From Paraburkholderia aromaticivorans (lineage in GTDB: Bacteria > Pseudomonadota > Gammaproteobacteria > Burkholderiales > Burkholderiaceae): a DNA stretch of 64,000 bases. The position numbers were made by a program, and so were the translations under genes. Of this stretch, positions 27,214-36,088 are shown in pieces; within the stretch, counting starts at the first letter, position 1; every line of letters starts with the position of its first letter. Below the pieces are notes generated by a model. It saw only the letters and a list, made by a program, of their open reading frames with translations. It did no database searches and had not been told where the DNA came from. The stretch lies in NCBI RefSeq assembly GCF_012689525.1, contig NZ_CP051516.1, forward strand, positions 1,922,001-1,986,000. The letters are read 5' to 3'.

Positions 27214-27347
27214 GCATAGCACACGCCAGTTTCCGTCAGTGCGACGGCATGGCATCTTTCTTGTTGAGCATGTTGCCGGCTGACAACACGCTCAACGCAG
27301 CGCGCCCGCGGGCCTCAGAGGGCTCGCAGCGCGCCGATGTGACCGCT

Positions 27348-27674
27348 TTACAGATTGCCGTCGAGGAACGCCGTGAGTTGCGACTTCGACAGTGCGCCGA
27401 CTTTCTGCGCGGCGACAGCGCCATTCTTGAACAGGATCAGCGTGGGGATGCCACGCACGCCGAACTTGACCGGCGTCGATTGATGTTCGTCGACGTTGAT
27501 CTTGGCGATTTGCAGGCGATCGGCGTAATCCTTCGCGACTTCGTCGAGGATCGGCGCGATCATCTTGCACGGGCCGCACCATTCAGCCCAGAAATCGAGC
27601 AGCACGGGTTTATCGGATTTCACGACGTCCTGTTCGAACGATGCGTCGCTAATATGCTTGATTTGTTCGCTCAT
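27348..27674 (-). CDS. trxA: Thioredoxin 1
   Basis: A 108-residue thioredoxin with the active site WCGPC at residues 32-36 and the cis-proline region [11 protein letters not shown]. It reduces disulfides in cytoplasmic proteins using electrons from thioredoxin reductase. The frame opens at 27722, but the ATG at 27674, after GAGGT, gives the standard length. The order trxA-rho on one strand is widely conserved in proteobacteria. Confidence 0.96.
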   Translation of the reverse strand: MSEQIKHISDASFEQDVVKSDKPVLLDFWAEWCGPCKMIAPILDEVAKDYADRLQIAKINVDEHQSTPVKFGVRGIPTLILFKNGAVAAQKVGALSKSQLTAFLDGNL

Positions 27675-28104
27675 TGTATGAATACCTCTATCGGTTCGAG
27701 GCCCGCCTGAATTGCTCGCCACGATACGTCAAAACCTAAGGAAACTTCCGTTCGCTTTGCCGCAACCGGAGCCTTGCCGACACACGCCGGAAAAGGTGAA
27801 AACCCGTTTCGGAATATGCAGAAGGCTCGCGTTTGCGGGTCATCCGTACGGCAGTTTAGCTTAATTCGCTATGCGTTGCCGGGGGCGATAGTATCCATCA
27901 GGGGCAGTGGGGCCAACGGCTGCCGATGAAGTGCCACCGTGTTTCATCAACCATGACGCAACCTATCTGGTGGCTCGATGGCCAAACGCAAGTGGCGTCC
28001 ACACGGGTTGGTCGCGACATTCGCCTATATGGTGCGAAGGGGGCGATTCGGCGCGCCGTTGACGCTTTGCTCGTATTAACAGTCGCACGACGGCCCAAGC
28101 GGTG
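27675..28104. other. 430-bp intergenic region between trxA and the SRP RNA
   Basis: No supported gene. A 50-codon frame from 27953 to 28105 (+) lacks a ribosome site and runs into the SRP RNA promoter, and longer minus-strand frames run through the SRP RNA. Promoters for trxA (minus) and the SRP RNA (plus) must lie here. Confidence 0.5.
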
Positions 28105-28105
28105 A

Positions 28106-28111
28106 TAGAAT
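28106..28111 (+). promoter_or_regulatory. Putative -10 box of the SRP RNA gene
   Basis: TAGAAT placed six bases before the first base of the predicted RNA stem at 28117, exactly where a -10 should be. Confidence 0.6.
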
Positions 28112-28116
28112 GTTTC

Positions 28117-28216
28117 GTGACGGGCCTCCTCGCATGGAGGGATGGTCAATCTGGTCAGGTCGGGAACGAAGCAGCCACAGCCGTTTTCCACCAGTGCCGA
28201 GGGTCGGGCTCGTCAC
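28117..28216 (+). ncRNA. ffs: 4.5S RNA, signal recognition particle RNA
   Basis: About 100 bases that can fold into one long hairpin: the ends GTGACGGGCC and GGCTCGTCAC pair with one G-U. The apical part contains the conserved SRP motif GGTCAGGTCGGGAACGAAGC followed by AGCC, which binds the Ffh M domain. The RNA is followed by CCTTCCTTTTTT, so the hairpin and T-run end transcription. With Ffh it targets membrane proteins to FtsY. Exact ends are inferred from pairing. Confidence 0.93.
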
Positions 28217-28437
28217 CTTCCTTTTTTCTGTTTGTCCTTGTTGTTCTCCGCGGGTTCTTCCGCAAACACATTCCATCTCCTGTTTTACCCTGAGTGCAGC
28301 GGCATGCAGTCATGCCTGATGGTGTTTCTCGCGCGCCTCATCTATTTTTTTCTATCGGTCCGTTAGTCACTTCCAATGAAGTGACAGCATGCGTTCGCGT
28401 GCCGTCGCGAATCGGTTTTGCGCGGCATCGTTACTGA

Positions 28438-28443
28438 TACAAT
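28438..28443 (+). promoter_or_regulatory. Putative -10 box of dnaX (leaderless)
   Basis: TACAAT ends six bases before the dnaX ATG, so transcription should start at or within one or two bases of the initiation codon. There is no Shine-Dalgarno sequence. Confidence 0.55.
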
Positions 28444-28449
28444 TTCCGG

Positions 28450-31146
28450 ATGACCTATCAAGTTCTCGCACGCAAATGGCGGCCGAAGGATTTCGCTTCG
28501 CTCGTCGGACAGGAGCACGTGGTGCGCGCGCTCACGCACGCGCTCGACGGCGGCCGTCTGCACCATGCCTATCTGTTTACCGGCACACGCGGCGTCGGCA
28601 AAACCACGCTGTCGCGCATCTTTGCCAAGGCGCTGAATTGCGAAACCGGCGTGACCTCCACGCCGTGCGGCGTGTGCCGCGCGTGCCGCGAGATCGACGA
28701 AGGGCGCTTTATCGATTATGTCGAGATGGACGCGGCGAGTAATCGCGGCGTCGACGAAATGGCCGCGCTGCTGGAGCGCGCCGTCTACGCGCCGGTGGAT
28801 GCGCGCTTCAAGGTCTATATGATCGACGAAGTGCACATGCTGACCAACCACGCCTTCAACGCCATGTTGAAGACGCTGGAAGAGCCGCCTTCGCACGTCA
28901 AGTTCATTCTCGCTACGACGGATCCGCAAAAGATTCCGGTTACGGTGCTGTCACGCTGTCTGCAGTTCAATCTGAAGCAGATGCCCGCCGGCCATATCGT
29001 GTCGCATCTCGAGCACATTCTCGGCGAAGAGAAGGTGCCGTACGACGCCCAGGCGCTGCGTCTGCTCGCACGCGCGGCGGACGGTTCGATGCGCGACGCG
29101 CTCTCGCTGACCGATCAGGCGATCGCCTATTCGGCCAATCAGGTGAATGAAGAAGCCGTGCGCGGCATGCTCGGCGCGCTCGACCAGAGCTACCTGATTC
29201 GTCTGCTCGACGCGCTCGCGGACGGCGACGGCGCCGCGGTGCTGTCGGTCGCCGACGAGATGGCGTTGCGCAGCCTGTCGTTTTCGACGGCATTGCAGGA
29301 TCTGGCGAGTTTGCTGCATCGGGTCGCGTGGGCGCAGTTCGCGCCGTCGTCGGTGCTGGACGAGTGGCCCGAGGCCGGCGATCTGCGCCGCTTCGCCGAA
29401 GCGCTGAGCGCTGAGCAGGTGCAATTGTTCTATCAGATCGCGACGATCGGTCGAAGCGAACTGGGTCTCGCGCCGGACGAATACGCCGGCTTCACCATGA
29501 CGCTGCTGCGCATGCTCGCGTTCGAACCGGCGCCCACGGGCGGCGGCGGTGGCGCAGTGGGTTCGGCGCGTCCGACTGGCCAGGCGGGGGCGAACGGAGC
29601 GAAACGTGCCGGCGCGCCGGTCGTGGCCGCGCAGCAGGGCGCGTCGCGTTTGCCCGCGACGGCGGCCGCGACGCCTGTGTCGGGGAGTTCGCGTGAAGTG
29701 AGCGTGAACGCTGCCGCGCCGATCCGTGAGACGCAGTCTGGCAATACTGCGGCGGTGGACAAGGGCGCTGCGGTTGGCGCATCGGTTCAGCCTGCGCAGC
29801 AAGCCAATAGCGCAATTGAAGTGCAGGCGGCTGTTAACAGTATTCAGGCTACGCCGCCGGATGCTGCTCAAAGCGTAGCCGTAGAGCAATCGCTTGGTGC
29901 AGAACCGGCAATCGCTGCCGAGTCGGCGCCGGTTGCTCACGAGGTGAGTTCAGCGCTGTTGTCGGCAGTGGACGACGTCGCAGCAGCATCCGCGTCGCCA
30001 GCAGCCTCAGCGGCCATCGCTTTGGCGCCGTGGGATGACGCGCCAGCCGACTCGGCGGCGAACGAAGCTTCCGTAACCGCTGGCCCCTCCGGTTCGGAGA
30101 CGAACGACGTCCCCGCAGCCGCATCCCTTGACGACTCAGCGCCCGCGTCTTCGCTGAGCGCACCGGCAGCCGCCGCGCTTGCACGCACCGAGCAGGCCGC
30201 TGCAGCAGCACCGTCGCAGGAGCCGCCGCCCGCAGCCGATACCGCACCGCGTCGCGCAGGCGGCGCAAGCGCTGCGCTCGACGTCTTGCGCAGCGCCGGT
30301 TTGAAAGTATCGTCGGATCGTGGCCGCGCGACTGCGGCAGCGACCGCGAAACCCGCCACGCCCGCTACGCCGAAACCGGTCGCACCCCGCGTCGTCGTTC
30401 CCGTGCCGACGCCGGGCGCGCCGCGCCGTGCGCCGCAGCAGGATGCAGCACCGGCAGCACCCGCCGCTCGCGCGTCTGCATCTTCAGCGCCCGCACAGCG
30501 CAACGGCGCCGAGCAAAGCGGCGCGGCGGTGCCGCCGTGGGACGACATGCCGCCCGACGAATACATGCCGCTCACGGCTGCGGACGAAGGCTATTACGGC
30601 CTGCCGGACGACAGCTACATGCCCGTGTTCGACAGCGGCCCAGACGACGTCCGCGTGAATTCCGCCGCAGCGTCCACGCCGGCGCCGGTGGTCGATCAAC
30701 GTCCGCTGCCGCCGGCCGTGCCGCTCGATCCGCTGGGTTTCAAAGGCGACTGGCCGGCCCTCGCCGTCGATCTGCCGCTCAAGGGCATTTCGTATCAGCT
30801 CGCGTTCAACAGCGAACTCATGGCGCTCGAAGGCAACACGCTCAAACTGAACGTGCCGGTGCCGCAGTACGCGGAAGCCTCGCAGGTCGCTAAACTGAAA
30901 GCCGCGCTTGCCGACAGGCTTGGGCAGGCTGTCGACGTGCTCGTCGAAGTCGGTCCGGCGCGCCGCACGGCCGCCGCGCACGACGTCGCCCTGCGCGCGC
31001 GGCGTCAGCAGGAAGCGGAGCGCGAGATCGGCGCCGATCCGTTCGTGCAGTCGCTGATCCGCGAGTTCGGCGCGAGCATCGTGCCGGGTTCGATTCGCCC
31101 GATTACTCCGGACGCCGGCTCGAACGGCGCGCCGTCGGTCCACTGA
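28450..31146 (+). CDS. dnaX: DNA polymerase III subunits gamma/tau
   Basis: An 898-residue clamp-loader ATPase. Residues 1 to about 370 hold the AAA core: Walker A GTRGVGKT (45-52), the zinc cysteines C64, C73, C76 and C79, and DEVHMLTNHAFNAMLKTLEEPP. Residues about 370-745 are a long Ala/Pro/Ser-rich linker with little sequence constraint. The C-terminal roughly 150 residues, starting near PLGFKGDWPALAVDLPLKG, form the tau domain that contacts the polymerase. I see no slippery A-run with a following hairpin, so a short gamma form by frameshift is not evident. The coding start immediately follows a TACAAT box. Confidence 0.95.
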   Translation: MTYQVLARKWRPKDFASLVGQEHVVRALTHALDGGRLHHAYLFTGTRGVGKTTLSRIFAKALNCETGVTSTPCGVCRACREIDEGRFIDYVEMDAASNRGVDEMAALLERAVYAPVDARFKVYMIDEVHMLTNHAFNAMLKTLEEPPSHVKFILATTDPQKIPVTVLSRCLQFNLKQMPAGHIVSHLEHILGEEKVPYDAQALRLLARAADGSMRDALSLTDQAIAYSANQVNEEAVRGMLGALDQSYLIRLLDALADGDGAAVLSVADEMALRSLSFSTALQDLASLLHRVAWAQFAPSSVLDEWPEAGDLRRFAEALSAEQVQLFYQIATIGRSELGLAPDEYAGFTMTLLRMLAFEPAPTGGGGGAVGSARPTGQAGANGAKRAGAPVVAAQQGASRLPATAAATPVSGSSREVSVNAAAPIRETQSGNTAAVDKGAAVGASVQPAQQANSAIEVQAAVNSIQATPPDAAQSVAVEQSLGAEPAIAAESAPVAHEVSSALLSAVDDVAAASASPAASAAIALAPWDDAPADSAANEASVTAGPSGSETNDVPAAASLDDSAPASSLSAPAAAALARTEQAAAAAPSQEPPPAADTAPRRAGGASAALDVLRSAGLKVSSDRGRATAAATAKPATPATPKPVAPRVVVPVPTPGAPRRAPQQDAAPAAPAARASASSAPAQRNGAEQSGAAVPPWDDMPPDEYMPLTAADEGYYGLPDDSYMPVFDSGPDDVRVNSAAASTPAPVVDQRPLPPAVPLDPLGFKGDWPALAVDLPLKGISYQLAFNSELMALEGNTLKLNVPVPQYAEASQVAKLKAALADRLGQAVDVLVEVGPARRTAAAHDVALRARRQQEAEREIGADPFVQSLIREFGASIVPGSIRPITPDAGSNGAPSVH

Positions 31147-31213
31147 TTCGCCGCGCGACACGCTTTAGCGCGCCCGATTTCCGAATTTCACGCTATCAAG
31201 AAGGAGCATGTCC

Positions 31214-31540
31214 ATGATGAAAGGCCAACTCGCCGGGCTGATGAAGCAAGCCCAGCAGATGCAGGAAAACATGAAGAAGATGCAGGAGCAACTCGCGCTG
31301 ATCGAAGTCGAGGGGCAGTCGGGCGCCGGTCTCGTGAAGGTGACGATGACCTGCAAGAACGACGTGCGCCGCGTGTCGATCGACCCGAGCCTGCTCGCCG
31401 ACGACAAGGACATGCTGGAAGACCTCGTCGCCGCCGCGTTCAACGACGCCGTGCGCAAAGCCGAAGCCACCGCCCAGGAAAAGATGGGCGGCATGACTTC
31501 AGGTCTGCCGCTGCCGCCGGGCTTCAAACTGCCGTTCTGA
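31214..31540 (+). CDS. YbaB/EbfC nucleoid-associated protein
   Basis: A 108-residue DNA-binding protein of the YbaB/EbfC family: [28 protein letters not shown], then [30 protein letters not shown], a C-terminal helix and a [12 protein letters not shown] end. It binds DNA as a dimer and is almost always between dnaX and recR, as here. An upstream ATG at 31208 is only one base from the AAGGAG ribosome site, whereas the ATG at 31214 has the ideal seven-base spacing and is chosen. Confidence 0.93.
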   Translation: MMKGQLAGLMKQAQQMQENMKKMQEQLALIEVEGQSGAGLVKVTMTCKNDVRRVSIDPSLLADDKDMLEDLVAAAFNDAVRKAEATAQEKMGGMTSGLPLPPGFKLPF

Positions 31541-31805
31541 GCGAAACAGCCGCAAGGCGGCGGGTCGGGCGCCGCGGCAACTGTCGCCGCGGCGTGAACG
31601 GAACGCGCGAATTGCGCACGCTGCACGTGCTGCCAGTGCTGCCCTCGCTGCACGCGTGTTCCGGTTTGACTCAACTGGCCGTGGTTCGGCTGAGGCGTGC
31701 ATCTTGCGCCCTCGAGCCGGCCGTCGCCGGAATGATGGAAACCGATCGAATCAACCGCATCGCCACCCGGCTAGCCGGGCACTACCCACTTCGACGCCGA
31801 TCCGC

Positions 31806-32402
31806 ATGAAACAACCTTCCGCCTTGTCGGCGCTCGTCGAAGCGCTGCGTGCGCTGCCCGGTGTCGGGCCGAAGTCCGCGCAACGCATGGCCTATCACCT
31901 GATGCAGCACGACCGCGACGGCGCCGAAAAACTCGGCCGCTCGCTGCTGTTTGCCACAGAGCATCTGCAGCACTGCGAGAAGTGCAACACCTTCACCGAA
32001 GCGCAGATCTGCGAGGTCTGCCTCGACGAGGAGCGCGATCCCACTTTGCTGTGCGTCGTCGAAACGCCTGCCGATCTGATCATGCTCGAGCAGACCATGA
32101 CGTATCGCGGCCTCTATTTCGTGCTGATGGGGCGCCTGAGTCCGCTCGACGGCATTGGTCCGAAGGAGATTCATTTCGACCGATTGGTCCGGCGCGCATC
32201 GGATGGCGTCGTCAAGGAAGTCGTGCTCGCCACCAATTTCACCAACGAAGGCGAGGCGACCGCGCATTACCTCGGCCAGACGCTCAAGGCGCGCGGCCTG
32301 GCCGTCACGCGCCTCGCGCGCGGCGTGCCGGTGGGCGGCGAACTCGAATACGTGGACGCCGGCACGATCGCCCGCGCCATGCTCGACCGCCGCTCGATGT
32401 AG
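31806..32402 (+). CDS. recR: Recombination mediator RecR
   Basis: A 198-residue RecR that helps RecFO load RecA at gaps. It has the helix-hairpin-helix [18 protein letters not shown], a four-cysteine zinc finger (C57, C60, C69, C72) and a Toprim domain beginning [17 protein letters not shown]. The frame opens at 31656, but the family start is the ATG at 31806. It is the last gene of the dnaX-ybaB-recR group and is followed by an unusual hairpin repeat array rather than a normal terminator. Confidence 0.95.
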   Translation: MKQPSALSALVEALRALPGVGPKSAQRMAYHLMQHDRDGAEKLGRSLLFATEHLQHCEKCNTFTEAQICEVCLDEERDPTLLCVVETPADLIMLEQTMTYRGLYFVLMGRLSPLDGIGPKEIHFDRLVRRASDGVVKEVVLATNFTNEGEATAHYLGQTLKARGLAVTRLARGVPVGGELEYVDAGTIARAMLDRRSM

Positions 32403-32455
32403 CGCAAGGCAACAGCTACAACGCAACGCGCATCGGGATCAGAACGGCAACCATC

Positions 32456-32748
32456 TTGCATGGGACCAGAGCGCGCTGCGTGGGACTGGAGTAAGTGCTA
32501 GAGCATTAACTTCGGATCTACATAAGCACTCAAGCGCCAACTCTGACCGACAGCTTTGCATGGGACCAGAGCGCGCTGCATGGGACCGGAGTAGGTGCTA
32601 CAGCACTAACTCGGGATCGACATAAGTGCTTTGCATGGGACCGGAGTAACGCGCTAAAGCGCGAACTCCAGTCGACAGCTAAAGCGCCAACTCTGACCGA
32701 CAGCTTTGCATAGGACCAGAGTTCGGCGCTAAAACGCCAACTCTGGTC
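32456..32748. repeat. Array of degenerate hairpin-forming repeats (about 75-bp period)
   Basis: Four copies of a unit beginning TTGCATGGGACC start at 32456, 32556, 32631 and 32706 (the last reads TTGCATAGGACC), spaced 100, 75 and 75 bp. Each is followed by a hairpin: 32484-32518, 32584-32618, 32639-32673 and 32714-32748. The last has arms GACCAGAGTT and AACTCTGGTC plus an inner GGCG/CGCC and a CTAAAA loop. The first two copies differ at about 5 of 55 positions. Orphan right arms GCGCCAACTCTGACCGAC occur at 32534 and 32684, and orphan left arms at 32464 and 32564. Sequence between arms varies but pairing is kept, pointing to structure. Confidence 0.88.
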
Positions 32749-32763
32749 GACAAAAGGAGACAC

Positions 32764-33996
32764 ATGAGCGCCATCCCTGAATCAGGCGCGAGCGCCGCGC
32801 CCCAAGGCCCGCTCGCCGGCGTCAAGGTGCTGGAACTCGGCACGCTGATCGCCGGCCCGTTCGCCGCGCGTTTTCTCGGCGAGTTCGGCGCCGACGTCAT
32901 CAAGATCGAAGATCCCAAGGGCGGCGACCCGCTGCGCAAGTGGCGCAAGCTCTATCCGGAAGTCGGCGGCACGTCGCTCTGGTGGGCCGTGCAGGCGCGC
33001 AACAAGAAGTCCGTCACGATCAATCTGAAGGCCGAAGAGGGCAAGGAAATCGTGCGGCGCCTCGCGAAAGAAGCGGATATCGTCGTCGAAAATTTCCGGC
33101 CGGGTTTGCTGGAGAAACTCGGACTCGGCTACGACGTGCTCTCGGCGGACAACCCCGGACTCGTCATGGTGCGCTTGTCCGGCTACGGCCAGACCGGTCC
33201 GTATCGCGACCGGCCCGGTTTCGGCGCGATTGCCGAGTCGATGGGCGGCTTGCGTCATATCACCGGCTACCCGGATTTGCCGCCGCCGCGCATCGGTATT
33301 TCGATCGGCGATTCGATTGCCGCGCTGCACGGCGTGATCGGCGCGCTGATGGCGCTGCATCACAAGCAGGTGAACGGCGGCAAAGGGCAGGTCGTCGACG
33401 TCGCGCTGTACGAGGCCGTCTTCAACATGATGGAAAGCGTGGTGCCCGAGTACGGCGTCTATGGCATGGTGCGCGAGCGTACCGGCGCGTCGCTGCCGGG
33501 TATCGTGCCGTCCAATACGTATCCGTGCCGCGACGGCAGCATCGTGATCGGCGGCAATAGCGATCCGATCTTCAAGCGCCTGATGATCGCGATCGAGCGC
33601 GGGGATCTCGCGAACGATCCGGCGCTCGCGCACAACGACGGTCGCGTGCCGCGCACCCAGGAAATCGACAGCGCGATCGCTGCCTGGCTCGCTACGCGCA
33701 CCATCGACGAAGCCCTCGCGGTGCTGAATGCCGCCGACGTACCGGTGGGCCGCATCTACAGTGTGGCGGACATGTTCACCGATCCGCAGTTCATGGCGCG
33801 CCAGATGATCCAGCGTTTCAAGTGGCAGGACGGTAAGGAGATCACGCTGCCGTCGGTCACGCCGAAGCTCTCGGCCACGCCGGGCGAGACGCGCTGGCTG
33901 GGCCCGGAACTGGGTGAACATACCGATGAAGTCCTGCAATCGCTAGGTTATGATGCAGACCACATTGCAAGGTTGCACGCGCAACAGATTGTTTGA
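32764..33996 (+). CDS. Class III CoA-transferase (CaiB/BaiF family)
   Basis: A 410-residue family III CoA-transferase that moves CoA between carboxylic acids. Motifs are LAGVKVLELGTLIAGPFAARFLGEFGADVIKIE at the N terminus, NKKSVTINLK, ENFRPGLLEKLGLGYD, VRLSGYGQTGPYRDRPGFG, and the region YPDLPPPRIGISIGDSIAALHG. The acid substrate cannot be told from sequence (formyl-, succinyl- and carnitine-type members all look alike). An AGGAG site precedes the ATG, and the hairpin array ends just 15 bases upstream. It is followed by an ABC importer on the same strand 75 bases on, which may bring in the acid. Confidence 0.88.
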   Translation: MSAIPESGASAAPQGPLAGVKVLELGTLIAGPFAARFLGEFGADVIKIEDPKGGDPLRKWRKLYPEVGGTSLWWAVQARNKKSVTINLKAEEGKEIVRRLAKEADIVVENFRPGLLEKLGLGYDVLSADNPGLVMVRLSGYGQTGPYRDRPGFGAIAESMGGLRHITGYPDLPPPRIGISIGDSIAALHGVIGALMALHHKQVNGGKGQVVDVALYEAVFNMMESVVPEYGVYGMVRERTGASLPGIVPSNTYPCRDGSIVIGGNSDPIFKRLMIAIERGDLANDPALAHNDGRVPRTQEIDSAIAAWLATRTIDEALAVLNAADVPVGRIYSVADMFTDPQFMARQMIQRFKWQDGKEITLPSVTPKLSATPGETRWLGPELGEHTDEVLQSLGYDADHIARLHAQQIV

Positions 33997-34070
33997 GCGG
34001 CACACGCGGCGCCCACGAGCGCCGCGCTAAAAAGATAAACCGGACCACGAAAGTTTGGAGACTCGAGACC

Positions 34071-35108
34071 ATGCAACGGAGAAGCTTTCTCGCCGGCACT
34101 GCCGCACTCGCGGGCGCCACGCTCGCCGCCACGCCGCTCGCCTTCGCGCAGGGCAAGCCTGAAACCAGCAAGGTGGCGATCGCCGTCGGCGGCAAGAACC
34201 TGTTCTACTACTTGCCGCTCACCATCGCGGAGCGCCGCAATTACTTCAAGGACGAAGGGCTCGACGTCGAAATCTCCGACTTCGCCGGCGGCTCGCAGGC
34301 GTTGAAGGCGGCGGTTGGCGGCAGCGCGGACGTGGTGTCCGGCGCGTTCGAGCATACCTTGCTGCTGCAGGCGCAAAAGCAGATGTTCCGCGAATTCGTC
34401 CTGCAAGGACGCGCGCCGCAGATCGTGCTGGCGGTCTCGAAGAAGACCATGCCGAACTACAAGTCGATTGCAGATCTGAAGGGCAAGAAAATCGGCGTGA
34501 CCGCGCCGGGTTCGTCGACCTCGATCATGGCGAGCTTCGTGCTGGCGAAAGCCGGGCTGAGCGCGAAAGACGTCGCGTTTATCGGCGTGGGTGCGGGCGC
34601 CGGCGCGATCGCCGCGTTGCAGTCGGGGCAGATCGATGCGATTGCCAATCTCGACCCGGTCATGACCAAGCTCGAGCGTACCGGTGAGATTCGCGTGGTG
34701 TCGGATACGCGTACGCTCGCCGACACGCGCAGCGTCTTCGGTGGCGATATGCCGGCGGGCTGTCTGTACGCATCGCAAAGCTTTATCACGAAGAATCCCA
34801 ACACCACGCAGGCGCTGACCAACGCGATGGTGCGCGCGCTCAAGTGGCTGCAAACAGCGACCGGCAGCGAACTGATCAACACGGTGCCGGAAGGCTACCT
34901 GCTCGGCGACCGCGCGGTGTATCTGGACGCATGGCAGCACGTGAAGGAAGCGATGTCGCCCGATGGGCTGATGCCGGCGGACGGTCCCGCGACGTCGCTG
35001 AAGACCTTGCAGGCATTCGATCCGAACGTGCAAGGCAAGCCGATCGATCTGTCGAAGACGTGGACCAACGACTTCGTCAAGAAAGCGCTGACTACCGTCA
35101 AGGCTTGA
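34071..35108 (+). CDS. ABC transporter substrate-binding protein (NitT/TauT type)
   Basis: A 345-residue periplasmic binding protein. The signal region MQRRSFLAGTAALAGATLA followed by ATPLAFAQ has an RRSFL twin-arginine-like motif, and cleavage is likely after AFA. The mature part starts with VAIAVGGKNLFYYLPLTIAERRNYFKDEGLDVEI, characteristic of the SsuA/TauA/ThiY group. The frame opens at 33993, but GGAG precedes the ATG at 34071. The likely ligand class is a small organic anion such as a sulfonate, nitrate or pyrimidine precursor, and none can be chosen from sequence. Confidence 0.87.
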   Translation: MQRRSFLAGTAALAGATLAATPLAFAQGKPETSKVAIAVGGKNLFYYLPLTIAERRNYFKDEGLDVEISDFAGGSQALKAAVGGSADVVSGAFEHTLLLQAQKQMFREFVLQGRAPQIVLAVSKKTMPNYKSIADLKGKKIGVTAPGSSTSIMASFVLAKAGLSAKDVAFIGVGAGAGAIAALQSGQIDAIANLDPVMTKLERTGEIRVVSDTRTLADTRSVFGGDMPAGCLYASQSFITKNPNTTQALTNAMVRALKWLQTATGSELINTVPEGYLLGDRAVYLDAWQHVKEAMSPDGLMPADGPATSLKTLQAFDPNVQGKPIDLSKTWTNDFVKKALTTVKA

Positions 35109-35230
35109 GTAGAGCGTAGGCATTCGGGCTGTGAGGCGACGCGGACGCGAGCCGCGTTCGCCTTAGTCCCGACGCCGCGCGTCACGACCTGATCACAAAC
35201 CCAATCCGATTTTTCGAAGCGAGCTGAACG

Positions 35231-36043
35231 ATGACCGTTGCCGCACTGGCGCTCGACAACATCACCTGCACGTTCGCTGCGCGCGACAACCGCGCGCAGC
35301 GCTACACGGCGGTGAAAGACACCACGTTGCGCATCGCGCCGGGCGAGTTCGTCTCGGTGGTCGGCCCGACCGGTTGCGGCAAATCCACGCTGTTGAATGT
35401 TGGCGCGGGTTTGCTAGGGCCGTCGTCGGGCGCGGTCAGCGTGTTCGGCGAGCCGCTCAAGGGCATCAACCGGCGCGCGGGCTATATGTTTCAGTCCGAC
35501 GCGCTGATGCCGTGGCGTTCGGCCATCGACAACGTCATGGCCGGCCTCGCGTTCCACGGCGTGCCACCCGCCGAAGCCCGCGTCAAAGCCGACGAGTGGT
35601 TGAAGCGCGTCGGCCTCGGCGGTTTTGGCGATCGTTATCCGCATCAACTGTCGGGCGGCATGCGCAAGCGCGTCGCGATGGCGCAGACGCTGATTCTCGA
35701 TCCGGACATCATTCTGATGGACGAGCCGTTTTCCGCGCTCGATATCCAGACGCGTCAGCTGATGGAAAACGAGTTGCTCGACCTGTGGGCCGCCAAACGC
35801 AAAGCGGTGTTGTTCATCACGCACGATCTCGACGAAGCGATCGCCATGTCGGACCGCGTGGTGGTGCTCTCGGCCGGGCCGGGTACGCATCCGATCGGCG
35901 AATTCACGATCGACCTGCCGCGTCCGCGCGATGTGGCCGAAATCCGTTCGCATCCGCGTTTCGTCGAGTTGCATGCGCAGATCTGGAGCGTGCTGCGCGA
36001 CGAAGTGCTGAAGGGTTATCAGCAGCAACTCACCGCGGTATAA
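35231..36043 (+). CDS. ABC transporter ATP-binding protein (SsuB/TauB type)
   Basis: A 270-residue ABC ATPase with Walker A GPTGCGKST (45-53), Q-loop YMFQSDALMPWR, signature LSGGM (140-144) and Walker B ILMDEPFSALD. SsuB/TauB/NrtD subunits have this size and the phrase DALMPWRS. It energises import with the neighbouring binding protein and permease. It lies 122 bases after the binding-protein gene and 45 before the permease gene. Confidence 0.92.
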   Translation: MTVAALALDNITCTFAARDNRAQRYTAVKDTTLRIAPGEFVSVVGPTGCGKSTLLNVGAGLLGPSSGAVSVFGEPLKGINRRAGYMFQSDALMPWRSAIDNVMAGLAFHGVPPAEARVKADEWLKRVGLGGFGDRYPHQLSGGMRKRVAMAQTLILDPDIILMDEPFSALDIQTRQLMENELLDLWAAKRKAVLFITHDLDEAIAMSDRVVVLSAGPGTHPIGEFTIDLPRPRDVAEIRSHPRFVELHAQIWSVLRDEVLKGYQQQLTAV

Positions 36044-36088
36044 ACGCGTCACGTATTGGCCACTTAATCGTCCAAGGCAAATTGAGTC

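Noticed and set aside
27953..28105. 50-codon plus-strand frame upstream of the SRP RNA
   Set aside because: No ribosome site and it ends within the SRP RNA -10 box. No evidence beyond an open frame.
27898..28191. 97-codon minus-strand frame overlapping the SRP RNA
   Set aside because: It would be translated from the complement of a conserved structural RNA.
32714..32748. Simple recR terminator
   Set aside because: The hairpin is strong, but it is followed by CGACAAAAGGAG instead of a T-run, and it belongs to a repeat series.
32403..32763. CRISPR array
   Set aside because: The repeats are degenerate, about 75 bp with internal hairpins and no unique spacers, and no cas genes are nearby.
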